Origin: Mytilus californianus
Lineage: Eukaryota; Mollusca; Bivalvia; Mytilida; Mytilidae
Direction of reading: 5' to 3'
DNA: 64,000 nucleotides
Assembly: GCF_021869535.1 (NCBI RefSeq)
Contig: NW_026262712.1
Coordinates: forward strand, 47,350,884 to 47,414,883
A program made the translations under genes and the position numbers. Position 1 is the stretch's first letter. Every line of letters starts with the position of its first letter. Positions 26,001 to 39,900 of this stretch are shown piece by piece. The notes under the pieces are model-generated. The model saw only the letters and a program-made list of their open reading frames with translations. It searched no databases and was not told the origin of the DNA.

Positions 26001-29000
26001 GGGACACCTTTTTACATATTTGAAGAAGGTCTCAGAAAAAATGAAAGCTCAGTTGGCAACAAGAACTAATATGCGATATTTATACCCTCCCACCAATGTA
26101 TCTCATTCAGATTTTCCGGTTCATCAAACTCCCACATAGTTTAGGTCAGTTGAAATTTTCATTCAAATTGGATGAGGATAAATAAAAAATGAAAACTTTT
26201 CAAGGCGACAAGAATTAATAAAGAATACTTTAACAAGTCTCCCTCCTCAAAAATTGTTGGTTTTGCTGGGTGGAAACCTTAATTCCAATTTTAACAGGAT
26301 CTGGCAATTAATAAAGGCGCTAGCATGGCAGAAAAAAAGATGAAGAATGACTTAATGATCGAATAGACTTAAGAACGGAACAGCAACTATTACATACCAC
26401 AACGTCGTTACTTAGCGTGTAACTAAACTATTCATCTAAGAGCTCAACAAACCACATTGTTTTGAAATTTATTACTGGAGATCAAGAAATTAAAAGTGAA
26501 ACATACAAATGCTCAACATTTGTTAGCATATTACCCTCTGATTTCTGGTCAATTCCATTAGCTTGTGTACTTTCCTCTCCGATAACGTGTTTTTCTCCAT
26601 GATTATTCATTTGAAGAGCTATTTCGTCTGCAATTGTAAAATGTAATTATAAATTAAAGGTTAAAAGCAACTAATCAATATCATAACTAAGATTTATTGA
26701 TATGGAATTCTAAAATAATATAAGTTTTAGATGTTTCGAAGAGTGGATATCATTAAAACTTGAAGATGATCTGAAAAGAAGTTTAGTTACTATTTAGTCT
26801 AAAACAAGGGGTATTTATACAAACCCCACAATTGAAAAACAAATGGTCCATGATTTCAGATTTTTTGGATTATCGAGTCATCGCATTAAACGGTATTCAT
26901 TTTACCACTTCAGATACACGGCTTGAAAATGTATGTCTCATCGGAGATGCTCAAGACCACAATTTTGAAAACCAAATCTTATAGAAACGTTATAGAGGTG
27001 ATGTTATTAAAACGGATCAAAAGTATTACCAAATTCTGAACAAGAAATCAAAGCTACACATGAGGGAGATACATCCCTTGTTGCAAATGATTTCTTTAGT
27101 TTGCAAATTGCAATAAAACAATACCCTTATATTTATTTTTAACCACGGCTTTTATGAGTGGAAACTGCATTGAAAGTTGAGGAGTATTTGATAAAATGAG
27201 ACAAGAATGTATATGTATATGGATTTCCGTGTTATTAAAAAACTCTTCCGTGACTTCGGTAAGTGGAAATTTTCGTTCAATTTGATAAGTATATAAAAAC
27301 AGAATGACAATCGGATGGACACCGGACGGACAGAAAACATTTTACCAACCACACTGTCGTTGCTTGGGATTTAACTATATCATTAATCAATTAATTCAAC
27401 ATACCACCTTATTTCATCTTGCAATATATAATCAATTTCAAATATACAGACTAGATTGAAAGCAAAGAAATGAAAGTAAAACAATTTAAGGCTCAACATT
27501 TGTAAAAATATTTACCTTCTGATTTCTGTATAATATCATTAGCTTGAGTACTTTCTTTCCCTATAATGTATTTAACTCCCTGATTGTTTATTTGAGGAGC
27601 TAATTCTTCTGTAATTGTGAAATTAAAATTGTTTATAACAACTTATCAATGATATAACTGATTTATTTTTCTTATATGGACTTCTAAAAAGACCCATGGG
27701 TCAGATGTTTCGATGTATGGAAATCATCATTTAAACTTGAAGAGGATTTAAAAAATAGTTCAGTTGCAATTTTGGCGAACAAAAGGGATATTTACTCATA
27801 CCCAATAATCGTAAAACATTACCCCACATTTCAAACATAACATCCAATGGATTTAGTGTAAAGACGTCATTAACAGCTTATTAAACGGTTTAGGAAAAAG
27901 AATGATTTCTTTAGCAAACGTTCTTCTTATAAAAATTTACATTCCTTACCAGGATAAAATTAATAAACATGTTGTAAAAATGTAAATGTGTAACAAAAGT
28001 GGATCTTATATTCATTATTCATTTATTGCTTCATAAGCCTCAATCGCAATTTATGGCCAAAATAAAACAGACCATTCGAGCTTTGCTTTATTAAAAAAGC
28101 TTAGTGACAACTACGATTATCTTTGTGATACAGTTTCCTTTGAATATTATTAAATCTGTTTTTTAGCACTTGTGTAGGTTTGAAGTTACTTGGGATTCTT
28201 GTGAAGGAAAGTGGAAAATCAAAACGACCAACTTTGTTTTTGGCTGTCAAATTCGATTATCTTATTGATATTATCTGTTGAATATTGCAGTTATCACATA
28301 TATATGATAAGCAAACACATACTCAAGGATATTGACTTAATACGTGTACCCTTTCGTACTTGAGTAATTTTAGGAAACAGAAGTTTAAAATATATAAATC
28401 TATTAAGATGATACAAATTAAGATCACAAACAAAAGCTGGTTAAAACATGAACCCCCAAAGGAAAGAGACCAATTGTGTCGACAGCGTAAGCGTCCAATG
28501 ATATGCATGCAACATCCGCCACGCGATACACTCTTAAGTTGAAATGTCAGAATCGAAGTAATTACAGATGATACGACTGTTGGTATTGAGAATGTCTCAA
28601 TATTGAGTACATTGGTACATAAATAACCCATTATCAGTATTTGCCTTTTAGACGATTTCACATTGTTAAGTAGCTCAGTTATGACATAATGGTTCCTTGT
28701 ACTTTTCTTACTTAAATGTTGACATTGTGAAATTATCAAGTAAATGACGTCTGAGGTGCAGTGATTGGTATTGTAGTCAATGGTTGAAGATTATAGTAGA
28801 TCATCTATGTTACTTGGTGTTCGTATAATCCTTAAATGAAAGCCGGCATTTAAGGGGTCGGTATTCCGTTTTCAATGTACTTTCTGAAGATAATGTTGAC
28901 TTAAGTAACTGTCCAATGGGTTGATTCAGTATGTTCTGATGGCTTAATGTCATACACCGGCGAAAGCTACGTGTCAAAACATATTCTCAGTGCTTGAATT

Positions 29001-32000
29001 CAGGAATTTGAGAACGCCGACACTACAAAGAATCTATAAAAGGCTGTCCTGTAACGCCAATTTAGAAAAAAAAGATATTTCGGGTACACATTACATTTCA
29101 ATCAGCTACTTAAAGCATAAAATGGGATGACAATGTATTATTATATTCACTGCAATACATGCTCCTATAAAAGCACTCTTGGTGAATCGTAAAGAGTGTA
29201 AATATGTCCTTTCTTTGTTTTTTAGTTTGTACTCTCAACATACCTGAATATGTTTCTGTTTTGTGTGTAAGGACAATTATCGTTTGTATTTCTTAAATGA
29301 ATTTAGATTTCGAAGATATTATCAAACCTGTTGCAGTCATTTTATGTATCTTTATGCTTACAAAATACAACTATGGAGGTTGTACATCTGGCCGAATCTG
29401 TTTGTGTTTTCATCATATATTCATGATGGATTTAAGAAAATATTTACCTTCTGATTCTTGTACAATTTTGTTAGTCTGATCATTTTCCATTCCGATAACG
29501 TGCTTCTCGACCTGAGTATGAATTTCTGGACCCGTCGCAACTGTAACAGTTAAATTGTAATTATAAATGAACTATTCATAGTAACTCATCAATATTAAGA
29601 TCGCTACTTTTGGATAGCTTTGGTCTTTTTAAATTTTCAGACACGTTTTTTGTCATAGATGTTGTATTTGAGCCACAAAGTCAAATACATTGATTTCATC
29701 TTGTTTCGAGAAAACATGAATTGACATATTACAAGTCTGTCATTTCTTAACTTAGAACAGTCCCAAATTTTTCATTAAAATACAGAACTTTACTTCTCTG
29801 AGTTATCATAATACTTAATTAAACTTCTGTAAATCACAAAAAGACTTGTTTATGTCTCAGATCTAGGTTCCAGAGGTGTCTGATCACAAAATAACCGACC
29901 TATAAATATAATTCTATTTATTTATTTATGATCACCATACATTGTAACTTTGATACTATTTTTTTAAAGATGAATTAAATTATTTCGTTTTATCTCCTGG
30001 TTGAGTTTTGTGACAGAATTACTCTGAATTTCAGGCTTTAAATATGAATACTGGTTAATAAGAAAGGAAGAAGTGATTTTTTTTGTATATTGTTCTAGTA
30101 TGTTAAACTATATTTGCAGTTGGGAACTATTTGCAAATTAAAGTAATTTTCGAATGCACATAAAAACCCAATACCAACTATACTTGGAAGCTATTTGCAA
30201 AGTAATGTCAGAATCAAGGTGAGAACCAAATATCACCTATTCCTCGAAACTACAGGAACGTACTGTCAGAATCACTATAAGAACCAAAGATAAACAATAT
30301 TTAATATGGTCTTTTACAAGTTAGAGGTTTCGCTAGCTATAAAACCAGGTTTAATCCACCATCTTCTACATAAGGAAATGCCTGTACCAAGCCAGGAATA
30401 TGACAGTTGTTTTCCATTTGTTTTATGTGTTTGAGCTTTTGATTTTGCCATTTGATAAAGGACTTTCCGTTTTGAATTTCCTTGGAGTTCGGTATGTTTG
30501 TTATTTTACTTTTTACAACACTCGAAGATATTTTGAAAAAAAAAGAAATGTTATAAAATCTATTAAGAGATGTTTTTAATTATTTTCTTGCTCTCTGTTG
30601 TGAATTTTGCTTCATAAATATACTGCAATATCTTCATTGATTTAAGAATAATAAGCGGAAGAGAATTGCTTATTTCGGAAGTCATATTAGCACATGTGAG
30701 TTGTGTGAAATGCTCTTGCATGTCCCACATCTGTAACCTCATTCGACAACTGACCATTACGACAACTTGAAACATTTCTATCATTTGGGATTTGTTGTTC
30801 ATCTTTATGCCAGTCAGTAGCAGTTTCTAAAGTCTGTTATGGATAAAAGGATATGTATTTTAAGTTCACTAATACAATAACAAAAAACAAAACAGAAATA
30901 ATACATATACGTTAGTCGAAATCAACTGTGACAGTTGGGAATTGGGTTTATAGGGTTTACATGTATAATATGGTGTTTCGCTGTTTTACAAACTCATCAT
31001 CAATCACCATGATTAAAATTATTTACATCAGGTAATTGGTTTACAAATCAAACATAAACTTAATCCTAACAAGCTTCCAGGAAATGATACATTTTGATTT
31101 ATTTTTACCCTAATTATGACTTGATAACTATTAAATATTTTTCGCAAATGTTTCTAAGAATAGAAATGGGAACAATCTAATGCCTGACAGTTTTAAACAT
31201 ATATCCGATTTTAGGATTGGAGAATTGCTACATTTTGAATTATGCTTGATAAATCTTCTAAATTCAATCTACCATATGGAAATAAACGTTTATAAAACCC
31301 TCTAAAGATTACTTATCTGACGGAAAAAATGATCAATCAAATTTTTCATATTTTATAAGCGTAGCATGTATGAGTAAAATGATATGCAGAATATATATAA
31401 AAGAGACAATTACCCAACAACTTAAAAAACTCAAACATGTATTAAAGAATATGTAGTCACAGTTGGAAAAAAGTGGAAAATATCCTGATACTTCTCGTTT
31501 GTATTTAAGATATGATAGGTAACACTGTTTGCTTGTGAGCGTTTTATTTTGAAAAAAATACATATTTCATTATGTAGTGTTGTTAAGTAGGATTTGCCAA
31601 ACGCAGTTATCATTGTTGAAAGGCAAATCAATATTTTTTAAAGTACACCAGCAAATCTGCTTATTAGCCATTGTCAAAATTGATTCATTGGGTCTTACAG
31701 ATATGACAACTGTCTTATACTCAAGGTCTACGTTGAACCTCAAATCAAATATATCATAAAATAATAAAAGATTGGCTCATGCAGATTTGATAAAATGTTA
31801 GGCCGAAGGCAATTTTCATTTACAATGTCACAACGATGCATGAAAGTCCTTTTGTAGAATATATAGATTGGTTAATTGTTGCTTGCTGAATATCCAATGG
31901 TAAATATTTTATGCATATTAAGGACGAAAACATATTAATGATCAATACAATAGGTAGGTTATACACAAGAAGGTAGGAAATTTGAACCGTCACTGGTTAC

Positions 32001-35000
32001 TGAAGGTATGTTTGATATTTCCAGAATTTCCAGTTCCAACTGGGCGAAGCTGCTGATTTATTTATCCAGCAGTACGGAGACTCTACTTTAACTAGAGGTT
32101 TGAATAAGTCTATGGATAACCGCTATTCCTAGACTAGTTGGGTAATATACTATATAAATAACACATAGCTGAGAGGATGATAGAGCAAATTGTTACCCCG
32201 AGAAAATATTGTCAACTGAGGCAAAGCCAAGGTTGACAATTTCTTTTCGAGAGGTAACAAACTGCTTTATTACCCTCTCAGATATGTTTTATTTAATTTA
32301 TTATACAGAATGTTCTGTTATAACTGTCTATTAAATTTTAAATTCAAAGCAATAAACTATGACGTCTTGTACATAACAACCATCCGTATTTAATAAAGCG
32401 CACAAGTAATCAAGCGTCTCCGTGAAGGGTAACAGAATATTTGCCATGGGATAGAGTAATTGATCTCCCTCGTATTAACCAATTAAAATCTGGCATTTTG
32501 ATATAAAGTATACTAAAATGTATTAGTCTTTCTGAGGGACATGTCGACACGAGGATGAATGTTTAGTAAGGTATTGTCCTCGGAATAGTAATGCAGTCGA
32601 ACAGTTTATTTCATCTGGTGATTCGGGATGAGATGCTCTGAGTATACTCCTTTATGTACTCAAAATTAGAAATTAGAGTAGAGAATACAGCGTACACGAA
32701 ACTATGCCAAAACAACAGTACACAAAACACAACATAGCAAACTAAAAGACTGAGCAACACGAACACTACCAAAAAAAGCAAAAACCAGGGGTGATATCAG
32801 GTACTCCGGAAGGGAAGGCAGATTCTGCTACACAAAAGTCGACCATTTCAACTTTGTAGACCCTTGCAAGGCTGTTAGATGTTGAAACATATAGGTTTAG
32901 CCTCTTCGCGTTTGTGAAGATCTAACGTCATATCATCAGCAATAAGTTGAGCATTAACCACTCAATTATAAAACATTTGCCATATTCACAGGAAAACAAA
33001 CGCTGTATCCGCTTTCCCACCATGTTAAAGGATTACATTGTAACTGTTTTGTATAATATAGTATCACTTTGTATTTTGTAAATTAGCATAATTAGGACTG
33101 ATTCTCAGTTGTTTCGTTGTTTTTTGCAGCACCAATACAGACAAATAATATTATAAACTAAGACATACATTGTTAGCTTTGAATTTACCTTTTAAACTTT
33201 GTAGATCTTCTCTAGACTGAGAGATGTTGGAACATAACGGTGTAGCCTCTTCTTGCCTGTGAAGAACTGGTTTCATATCTGCAATAAATTGAGAATAAAC
33301 AACTAATTTTGTACGACATGTGTTATATTTGCAGAAAATAACCCAAAGATTGTTTTCGCTTTTCCACCTTGATAACAATAGCTGTTTTATATAATTTGAT
33401 ACTGTAACGCTTCGTATTAAACAATGCCACCCATATTTGAAAATTGGCATTTTAACACTTACACAGATAGCTAGTATTTTTTTAATTACCTTTTATCATA
33501 TTTATGCCTTGTCCTAACAAAATTCTAAAATCTATTGGTAAATATTAACGTAACGAATATCATCACTTCCACAACGCCATAGCGTTGATATACAAAGAAA
33601 GATTTGATTATTTAGCAGATCGTTTGTTTCTTTTTTCCAACGAAGCTAGTTAAATTACTCTATGTGTAGCAGTGAAGAAATTAAGTATTATCAAGAAAAC
33701 GTCAAACATTGTTTCCTGCATTTCAACTGTTTTGATAATAGAGTTTAGGACGGCATAAGTTTATGTAATGTTTTTTTTTTAGAAAAATCCCCGAAACGGC
33801 CAAATGTGAAACACTTCAAGAGAGAAAAACAACGGCCTGATTTACAATGTATTCAAAAATAATAACCGAAAAACAAATATAGTCGATAGCAACCAACGAC
33901 AACCACTAGATAACAGGTTTTGTGTAAGTACAAAACTAATGTGGTGGGGATAAACATGTTAGTAAATGCTCAATCATGTGCTTTTGCCTAAGTCAAGAAC
34001 ATTGTAAGATGTTGTCTTTTATTTGTGCTATTTCTTATTAGATTTATTCACAACATTTTTTTAAGACACCCGTAGACCTACAGCTTGCAACTGTATACAA
34101 AAACTATATTTCAGAAGAGGCTGTATGTATATCTCTATACGCCTTCTGATCCTTTTGTCGTTGTGATTCTGTCTGGTTGATATACACCCACGTTTCTATT
34201 TAAGTTAATTACCATCGTAAGTTTTCCGTTGAACTTTTAAGTGACGTCCATTGTACATGTTTTGAAAATATCAGATAATTCGAGGAAAAAAACCCGAATT
34301 GCTTAATTTTTATAAAACCATATTTTATATCATGAACGATGTAGTTAATAGCAAAGAAGCAATATAATATATTATGTTAACAGGACGAAAGAAACCGATT
34401 TTCATTTGATTAAAACAAATCAACATATTGACCGTTTTTTTAATGTTTGGATTGAAATGTTAAGATTTGAGCAGTCCTGAAGGTAAATGCTAAACACCGC
34501 TTCGTATGCATATAATTCATAAAGTGTAATTGTCATATACTTGTTTCAATCACATTTGTTGTCACTTGAATCTTTAAATGTGGAAAACTAAAGATGAGTA
34601 AATGGTGTTTTGCTTCTTTCTCAATTTCGAAGTGCATAAAACAATTAACTCGAAAGGATGTTCATGAATTGGAGATGCATTTTCTTTTTTCACAAATTAA
34701 ATATAAAAATTATGATAATGATATTTCTTACTGTGCTTGGTCCTTGATTTCTTGCACACAACAATCACTGCAACCACAGTTATAAAAACTATCACAAGTA
34801 GACAAATTCCTATCAACGGTCCTGGAAAACAAAAAACATATTCACAGAATACCGTGTATGCAGGTTTTAGATAAGTATGGACTAGCAACTTTATCAAACT
34901 TTATTATGATGGAAACGCATCAAATCAAACAAATAACATAAATTAAAAAGTAAAACAAGATGACACAACATATTTTAATAAAGAAATAATGGATTTCTTA

Positions 35001-36854
35001 TGTCCGATATTACTTTCAAAGCAGAACAGGTAAAACCAATGCTGTAAAAGATTATGTGATACTGATATTAGTTTTATAACGGAAGGATTAAGAGTACCTA
35101 CATTAGAAACGATAATTTAATTGCACAATTTGTCCATGTGAATTGTAGTTTAGAAGACTACACTAAGAACACTTTCGAAAAGGAAAGATTCTCATTTATT
35201 AAAGAAGATGTGGTATGATTGCCAAAAGTCATAGTGAGGCCTTCAACAAGGAACAAAAATTCTCATCTCACTGCAAGTTTAAGATGGCCATTAACGCCGG
35301 TTTGAGCAGAATTCATTGCAAACTGACGATCACTACACAAATGTGAATTGAAGATGTAACCCATGGAGTAATATCAATAAAATGAATCTGGTAAAGAAAT
35401 CAAACATTGACTGTTATAATTTAGCCCGACAATCACAATGAAGCGTGCAAAAACAATACGAGCATTAAGACAACCACGGGGAACATCGATATATATATGT
35501 GTTAGATAACTAGGAAGGAAATAAAGTATGTATAGGAAAATAATCAGGGTAGACTTTGTAAGTTGTAACACCATTAGCTCGGGCCCGGTTAAAAAAAACA
35601 TACCGGAAAGTAGTACATATTTAAAACAAATAGTTCCTACGCATAGATGTAGATATCAAACTATAAGAATATGTATTGGTCGTTTATCAATAAAAGTAAC
35701 ATTATAATGGAAAGCTGGAATACTTTACTTTTTTTTAATTTCAAGGGCTAAATACTGACTCTGATCATATCTTATCATTTAATATGAAATTATCGTTTAC
35801 TATCCGTCGTTTGTAATATATATATAATGTTTTCATGATAACGGATACAATGCCACGACGAATGAGTTCTGAAAATGATGCCATTATGAAACAAACCATA
35901 AAGGTTACCAGTTCGAATGTTAATGTCGTAGCATAAATGAGTATTGCTAACATCAATGAAAGAGAGATTCTAGAAAACAAAAAGGGAAAAACATTACTTT
36001 AAAAAATAAGGAGGTGAGGTGTGAAATGCAAATGAGATATCTATCCACAAAAAACTAAGGAACAATGACAACTACATGTTATCGTATGACATTCATCAAT
36101 GTGCAAACTACATACTGTAAAGTTAGCGATACAATATGCCGGAATATAACAAAATATGAAACAAAAGAAAATCACTGTCTGAATTAAACTAATGATAATA
36201 TTGAATTAAATGCAATCACTATGGTAATAAGTTATGATCAACAGCAACTTGACTACAGGTTCCTTAACAATTCGTTTAAACACTCAATCATAACACTTAT
36301 CTGGGACAATGTGTAACAGTACAACATTATATCACATAATAAAAACAATTGACAAGAGTGCGACTAAACTGACTGGTACTGAACATAAAACACATTTAAC
36401 AAAATGACAAAAGACACATATAGCCAATTTAAGAGAACTCGGGGTTACTCAAAAAAAGTTTTAGTCCTATCTTAACTAATAAATTGACCATGTTTTCTTT
36501 GATGAAAATACGAATAAGAAAATCTCCATTGGTAAGGCGTTATCAATAGTTTCAGAAAAGCACACCTCTGTGAAATGCAAAATATATGTATCGACATAAT
36601 GCCAAGTCATATGTGTTTATGAATGTATATCAACATCAGTTTATAAATTAGTACGTATCAAATGATTGATAAAAAAAAAGAAACTAATACAATGTGAAAT
36701 TGATCATTTTAAATAAATCTGTTCTTATGGACAATAGGTTAACATCAATCATATCATAATCAAAGAGCTGTATAAACAACATATTTGTTATAATAAGGAT
36801 GCTTTGTCCGTTTGTAGCAAAAAAAGGCAGCTACAAAATAAGTTATTTGACAAC

Positions 36855-36908
<54 letters not shown>

Positions 36909-39900
36909 ATCGAAAGCAATTTTGAAAAGAATATACAGCAACAATTCATGATTAAGATCATTTAAAAGTTTGTTGCAATTATGAATGTTAAATATTTGAT
37001 AACGGATGAATATGGACAATTGGTGGTGACAGAGACTTTCGTTTCTGTATGAAATGACTAAGATTTAACACAAGCAGCCACACTATTTTCGAAAATCCTC
37101 ATCAAAGTTTGAAACGTTTGTAAAAAAGAAAGATAACACTTAAGTTATTTAATGCTTCCGAAGAAGCGATTTTCTGGAATAACCTTCATATGGAAAGCTC
37201 AATGCCGAATATTTGAAAGTCAAGGATGTATAAGATCCGAAACAGTACAAAAAATCTGTATGACCAAATAAGGACCTAAAAATAATAGCCAAATCCATGA
37301 AAGTTTAACTTTGCCTGAGAGAGATGAAACCTCAGTTTTTTAAAATATTTTCTAAATCTATAAATGGACAATATTAGAATAGTTTGTTATAAAGCATGTC
37401 AGTACTAGGCTTATGAAGAGTTTAGTTGAAATACTGCGTTGCAGCACATTTTACTTACAGCTGACAAACATGAAAAAAAGGACAAGAAAATGTTTATCAA
37501 AGATGTATTTTTTTTTCGTCTAAATTTGCCTAAACTATTCAAAGGTGGACTAGTTTAGTATGTTTGACAGCACAGTTCCTGATCACAGCTAGATCGCAGA
37601 TGCTTTAGACAACCAACCGGCAAACTTCGTTTTTATGCTAGACAGACATGATTATGGGAGTTTTTAACGACCTTGAATGGCTATACATCCCTAGACAGAC
37701 AAACCAATCAGGAAACGTAGAATTAAGGTAACATGAATCATATTTACCCAAATGGCTTTGTCATGTAATCAGGTACAAAATTAGTTATACAATCATGTGA
37801 AATAAAAGATAATTTACAATCATAAAACATGACGTATATCAAACAATCGAAAAACAACAATATGAACCTAAATTTAAATCACTCTGGTGTACATTTAGGC
37901 TTCAGAAATGTGAGTTAAGAATTGCATCTTTGAATTGCAGATACTAGGAAACATTTTACTATTATGTGACGAAACGATGATGACAGAAAAGTAAAGTAAC
38001 TTCAATCTAGACGGAGTTCACTTTGGCTAACATAATATCAGCAAGCTTTTAAGTTCAGATCTTTAATACCGAGAAATATACAGTTTGCACGATGCAAAAT
38101 GCTATCTAGGGCAGAATGGTAGTATTTAATAATAAAATAGTGATTTTGATCACAATTTACATTTGAGTACAACATGTAGAATGTGATATAAGGATAAATC
38201 TATGAGAAAAGACCCATCCCCGTTTTTCAGTTAAATAACTCTGACTTACACTTGAGAGATACAGGTTAAACCCTCAGACACTGACTATGCATACGCTTGT
38301 AAACGTTATTTACATGTATGAATCGATACTTAGGTTCATTACTGCCTCATACTTAACGTTTACATTTCATTCATCAGTTTAATGTACCGCCCATAGCGTT
38401 GATATTCTAATATGCACCATAATTCACATATGTGTAACTTTAAATTCATAAAACATTTTTGAGTCTACCTGTAAAATCTTTTCCAGCATAGTCTTTTGTC
38501 TTATTACTATTTTCAGATGAATTCTTCTTATTTGTTTTTGTTTCTTTAGAGTGAACGTCTAATAATGGAAAAAAAATTACATCAATGAATTACACCAGAT
38601 GCAAATAAAACATGATCGATTTGAAACCGTAATTATCATCACAATAATATGCGACAAATTGCTCGTTCATAGGTAGTGTATACACACACAGAAATATATT
38701 GATTTTTTTTGTATTGGTAACGATACAGAAATTTGAAGGTAAATTAAGGAAGAATGCCATGTTGAACTTGAAGCAAATAACGATATTCCGAGACGTGATT
38801 GATTGCTCTCCTTTCAAGTTTAGTAACACTTTTGTCGTAGTTACTTGAAAGCACTTTGTTGTTTGTTAATATCCGTTAAAGCATGTAATTACTTTTGCTT
38901 AACACTGGTAACCTAAAATCAATAATTTATCAACCAATTAAGTATGGCATTTAAAATTTTATCGATGGTACCTAGCATTTACAAATTTGGCTTCTTAACC
39001 GTGGTTTTAGGCCTTATAGGTTACTGATATTACAAACACATATTATGTGGATTGCTTTAAATTTAACTTTTATTCAGTTTAGTAATTTCTAAATTTTTAC
39101 CTTTGTTTACTGTTTAATTGTTCATTCAGGAGACAGAGCTAAGTTCATATATTCAGAAACTCTAGTAATCTTACTTGAAAACCTACGGTTAAATAAGGCG
39201 TAAATGTGTATATTTTTGACCGGAAAATTGCTTTTATTAAAAGACGACACTTTAGTATTTTTCCAACTATATTTTTGATTCTGTGTTATTTAAGTTGCTC
39301 TGATTGGTATCCCGATATCGGTATTATTATTATATATATCGTTCATATTTCAATATTTCCATACTATTTAGCCTTGTTTATGTTAAATTGAACTTGATTC
39401 GTTTTGTTCATTTGATACAAAGATGCAATATTTGAAAAACATCATGTCACCATTTTAGTTCAGAAGATAAAGATTTTACCTCCATATGTTAATTGAAATT
39501 TGAGACCGAAGAAAACCCAGAGAAGAACGGACCCTTGTTGACTCTCTTTCTTAACGAAACTTGTTTCTTACCTGTTCCATCGTAAAATAAGGTTGCATAT
39601 TTTGAAAACCATGACGTTACAGTTCTGTCCACAAACATCATATCGCATGAAAAATTTACAGTTTCTCTGGTATTTTTTAGATGAAATGAACGGGAAAACT
39701 CGTTTCCAGATGGACTACATGAGCAAATTTCAGGATTGCACTCTCCTGCTTGATGTGTACATTTGCCTGTTGTAGAATTCAGCGTTAAGCTGTCTTCTGA
39801 TCTATCATTGATAAGGAACTCAACATTCTTTCCATAAGGTGCTCTACAGGCAAAACATCTCACTGTGACTTTAGAAATATTAACCTCGCCTGTGATATAT

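Larger units (their letters stand above)
24875..29447. repeat. Duplicated intron units around the 93-bp exons
   Basis: Intron sequences between repeat exons are themselves paralogous. Each block of type 'acgtcgttgcttagg ... gaaatcaaga..t.aaagtgaaac..acaaa.gctcaaca' precedes an exon (about 25096, 26375 and 27328). A block 'catcattcaaacttgaagaggatctg' followed by 'caaaccccacaat' follows each exon (about 24966, 25480, 26751, 27730). A further pair, about 25565-25800 and 26920-27140, also aligns. This shows serial tandem duplication of units of roughly 0.5-1.3 kb. A 138-codon open frame at 28323-28739 (minus) has no recognisable features. Confidence 0.75.
29541..33188. other. Introns 6-7 region: family D repeat and a hairpin
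   Basis: Mostly unassigned AT-rich intron. It holds a family D fragment on the plus strand (about 30345-30522: 'gcctgtaccaagccaggaa', 'ccttggagttcggtatgttt'), a 115-bp hairpin (about 32168-32284) and a family B fragment on the minus strand (about 32695-32835). The candidate exon and the decayed exon are listed separately. Confidence 0.55.

Noticed and set aside
28323-28739. 138-codon minus-strand open frame inside the receptor gene
   Set aside because: Content has no domain, no phase-1 borders and unstructured composition. It is likely a chance frame.
35765-35980. Hydrophobic minus-strand frame that could be an alternative transmembrane exon
   Set aside because: A T-rich tract plus AG precedes it, but the open frame is phase 2 whereas every receptor junction is phase 1. 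No matching donor is visible.
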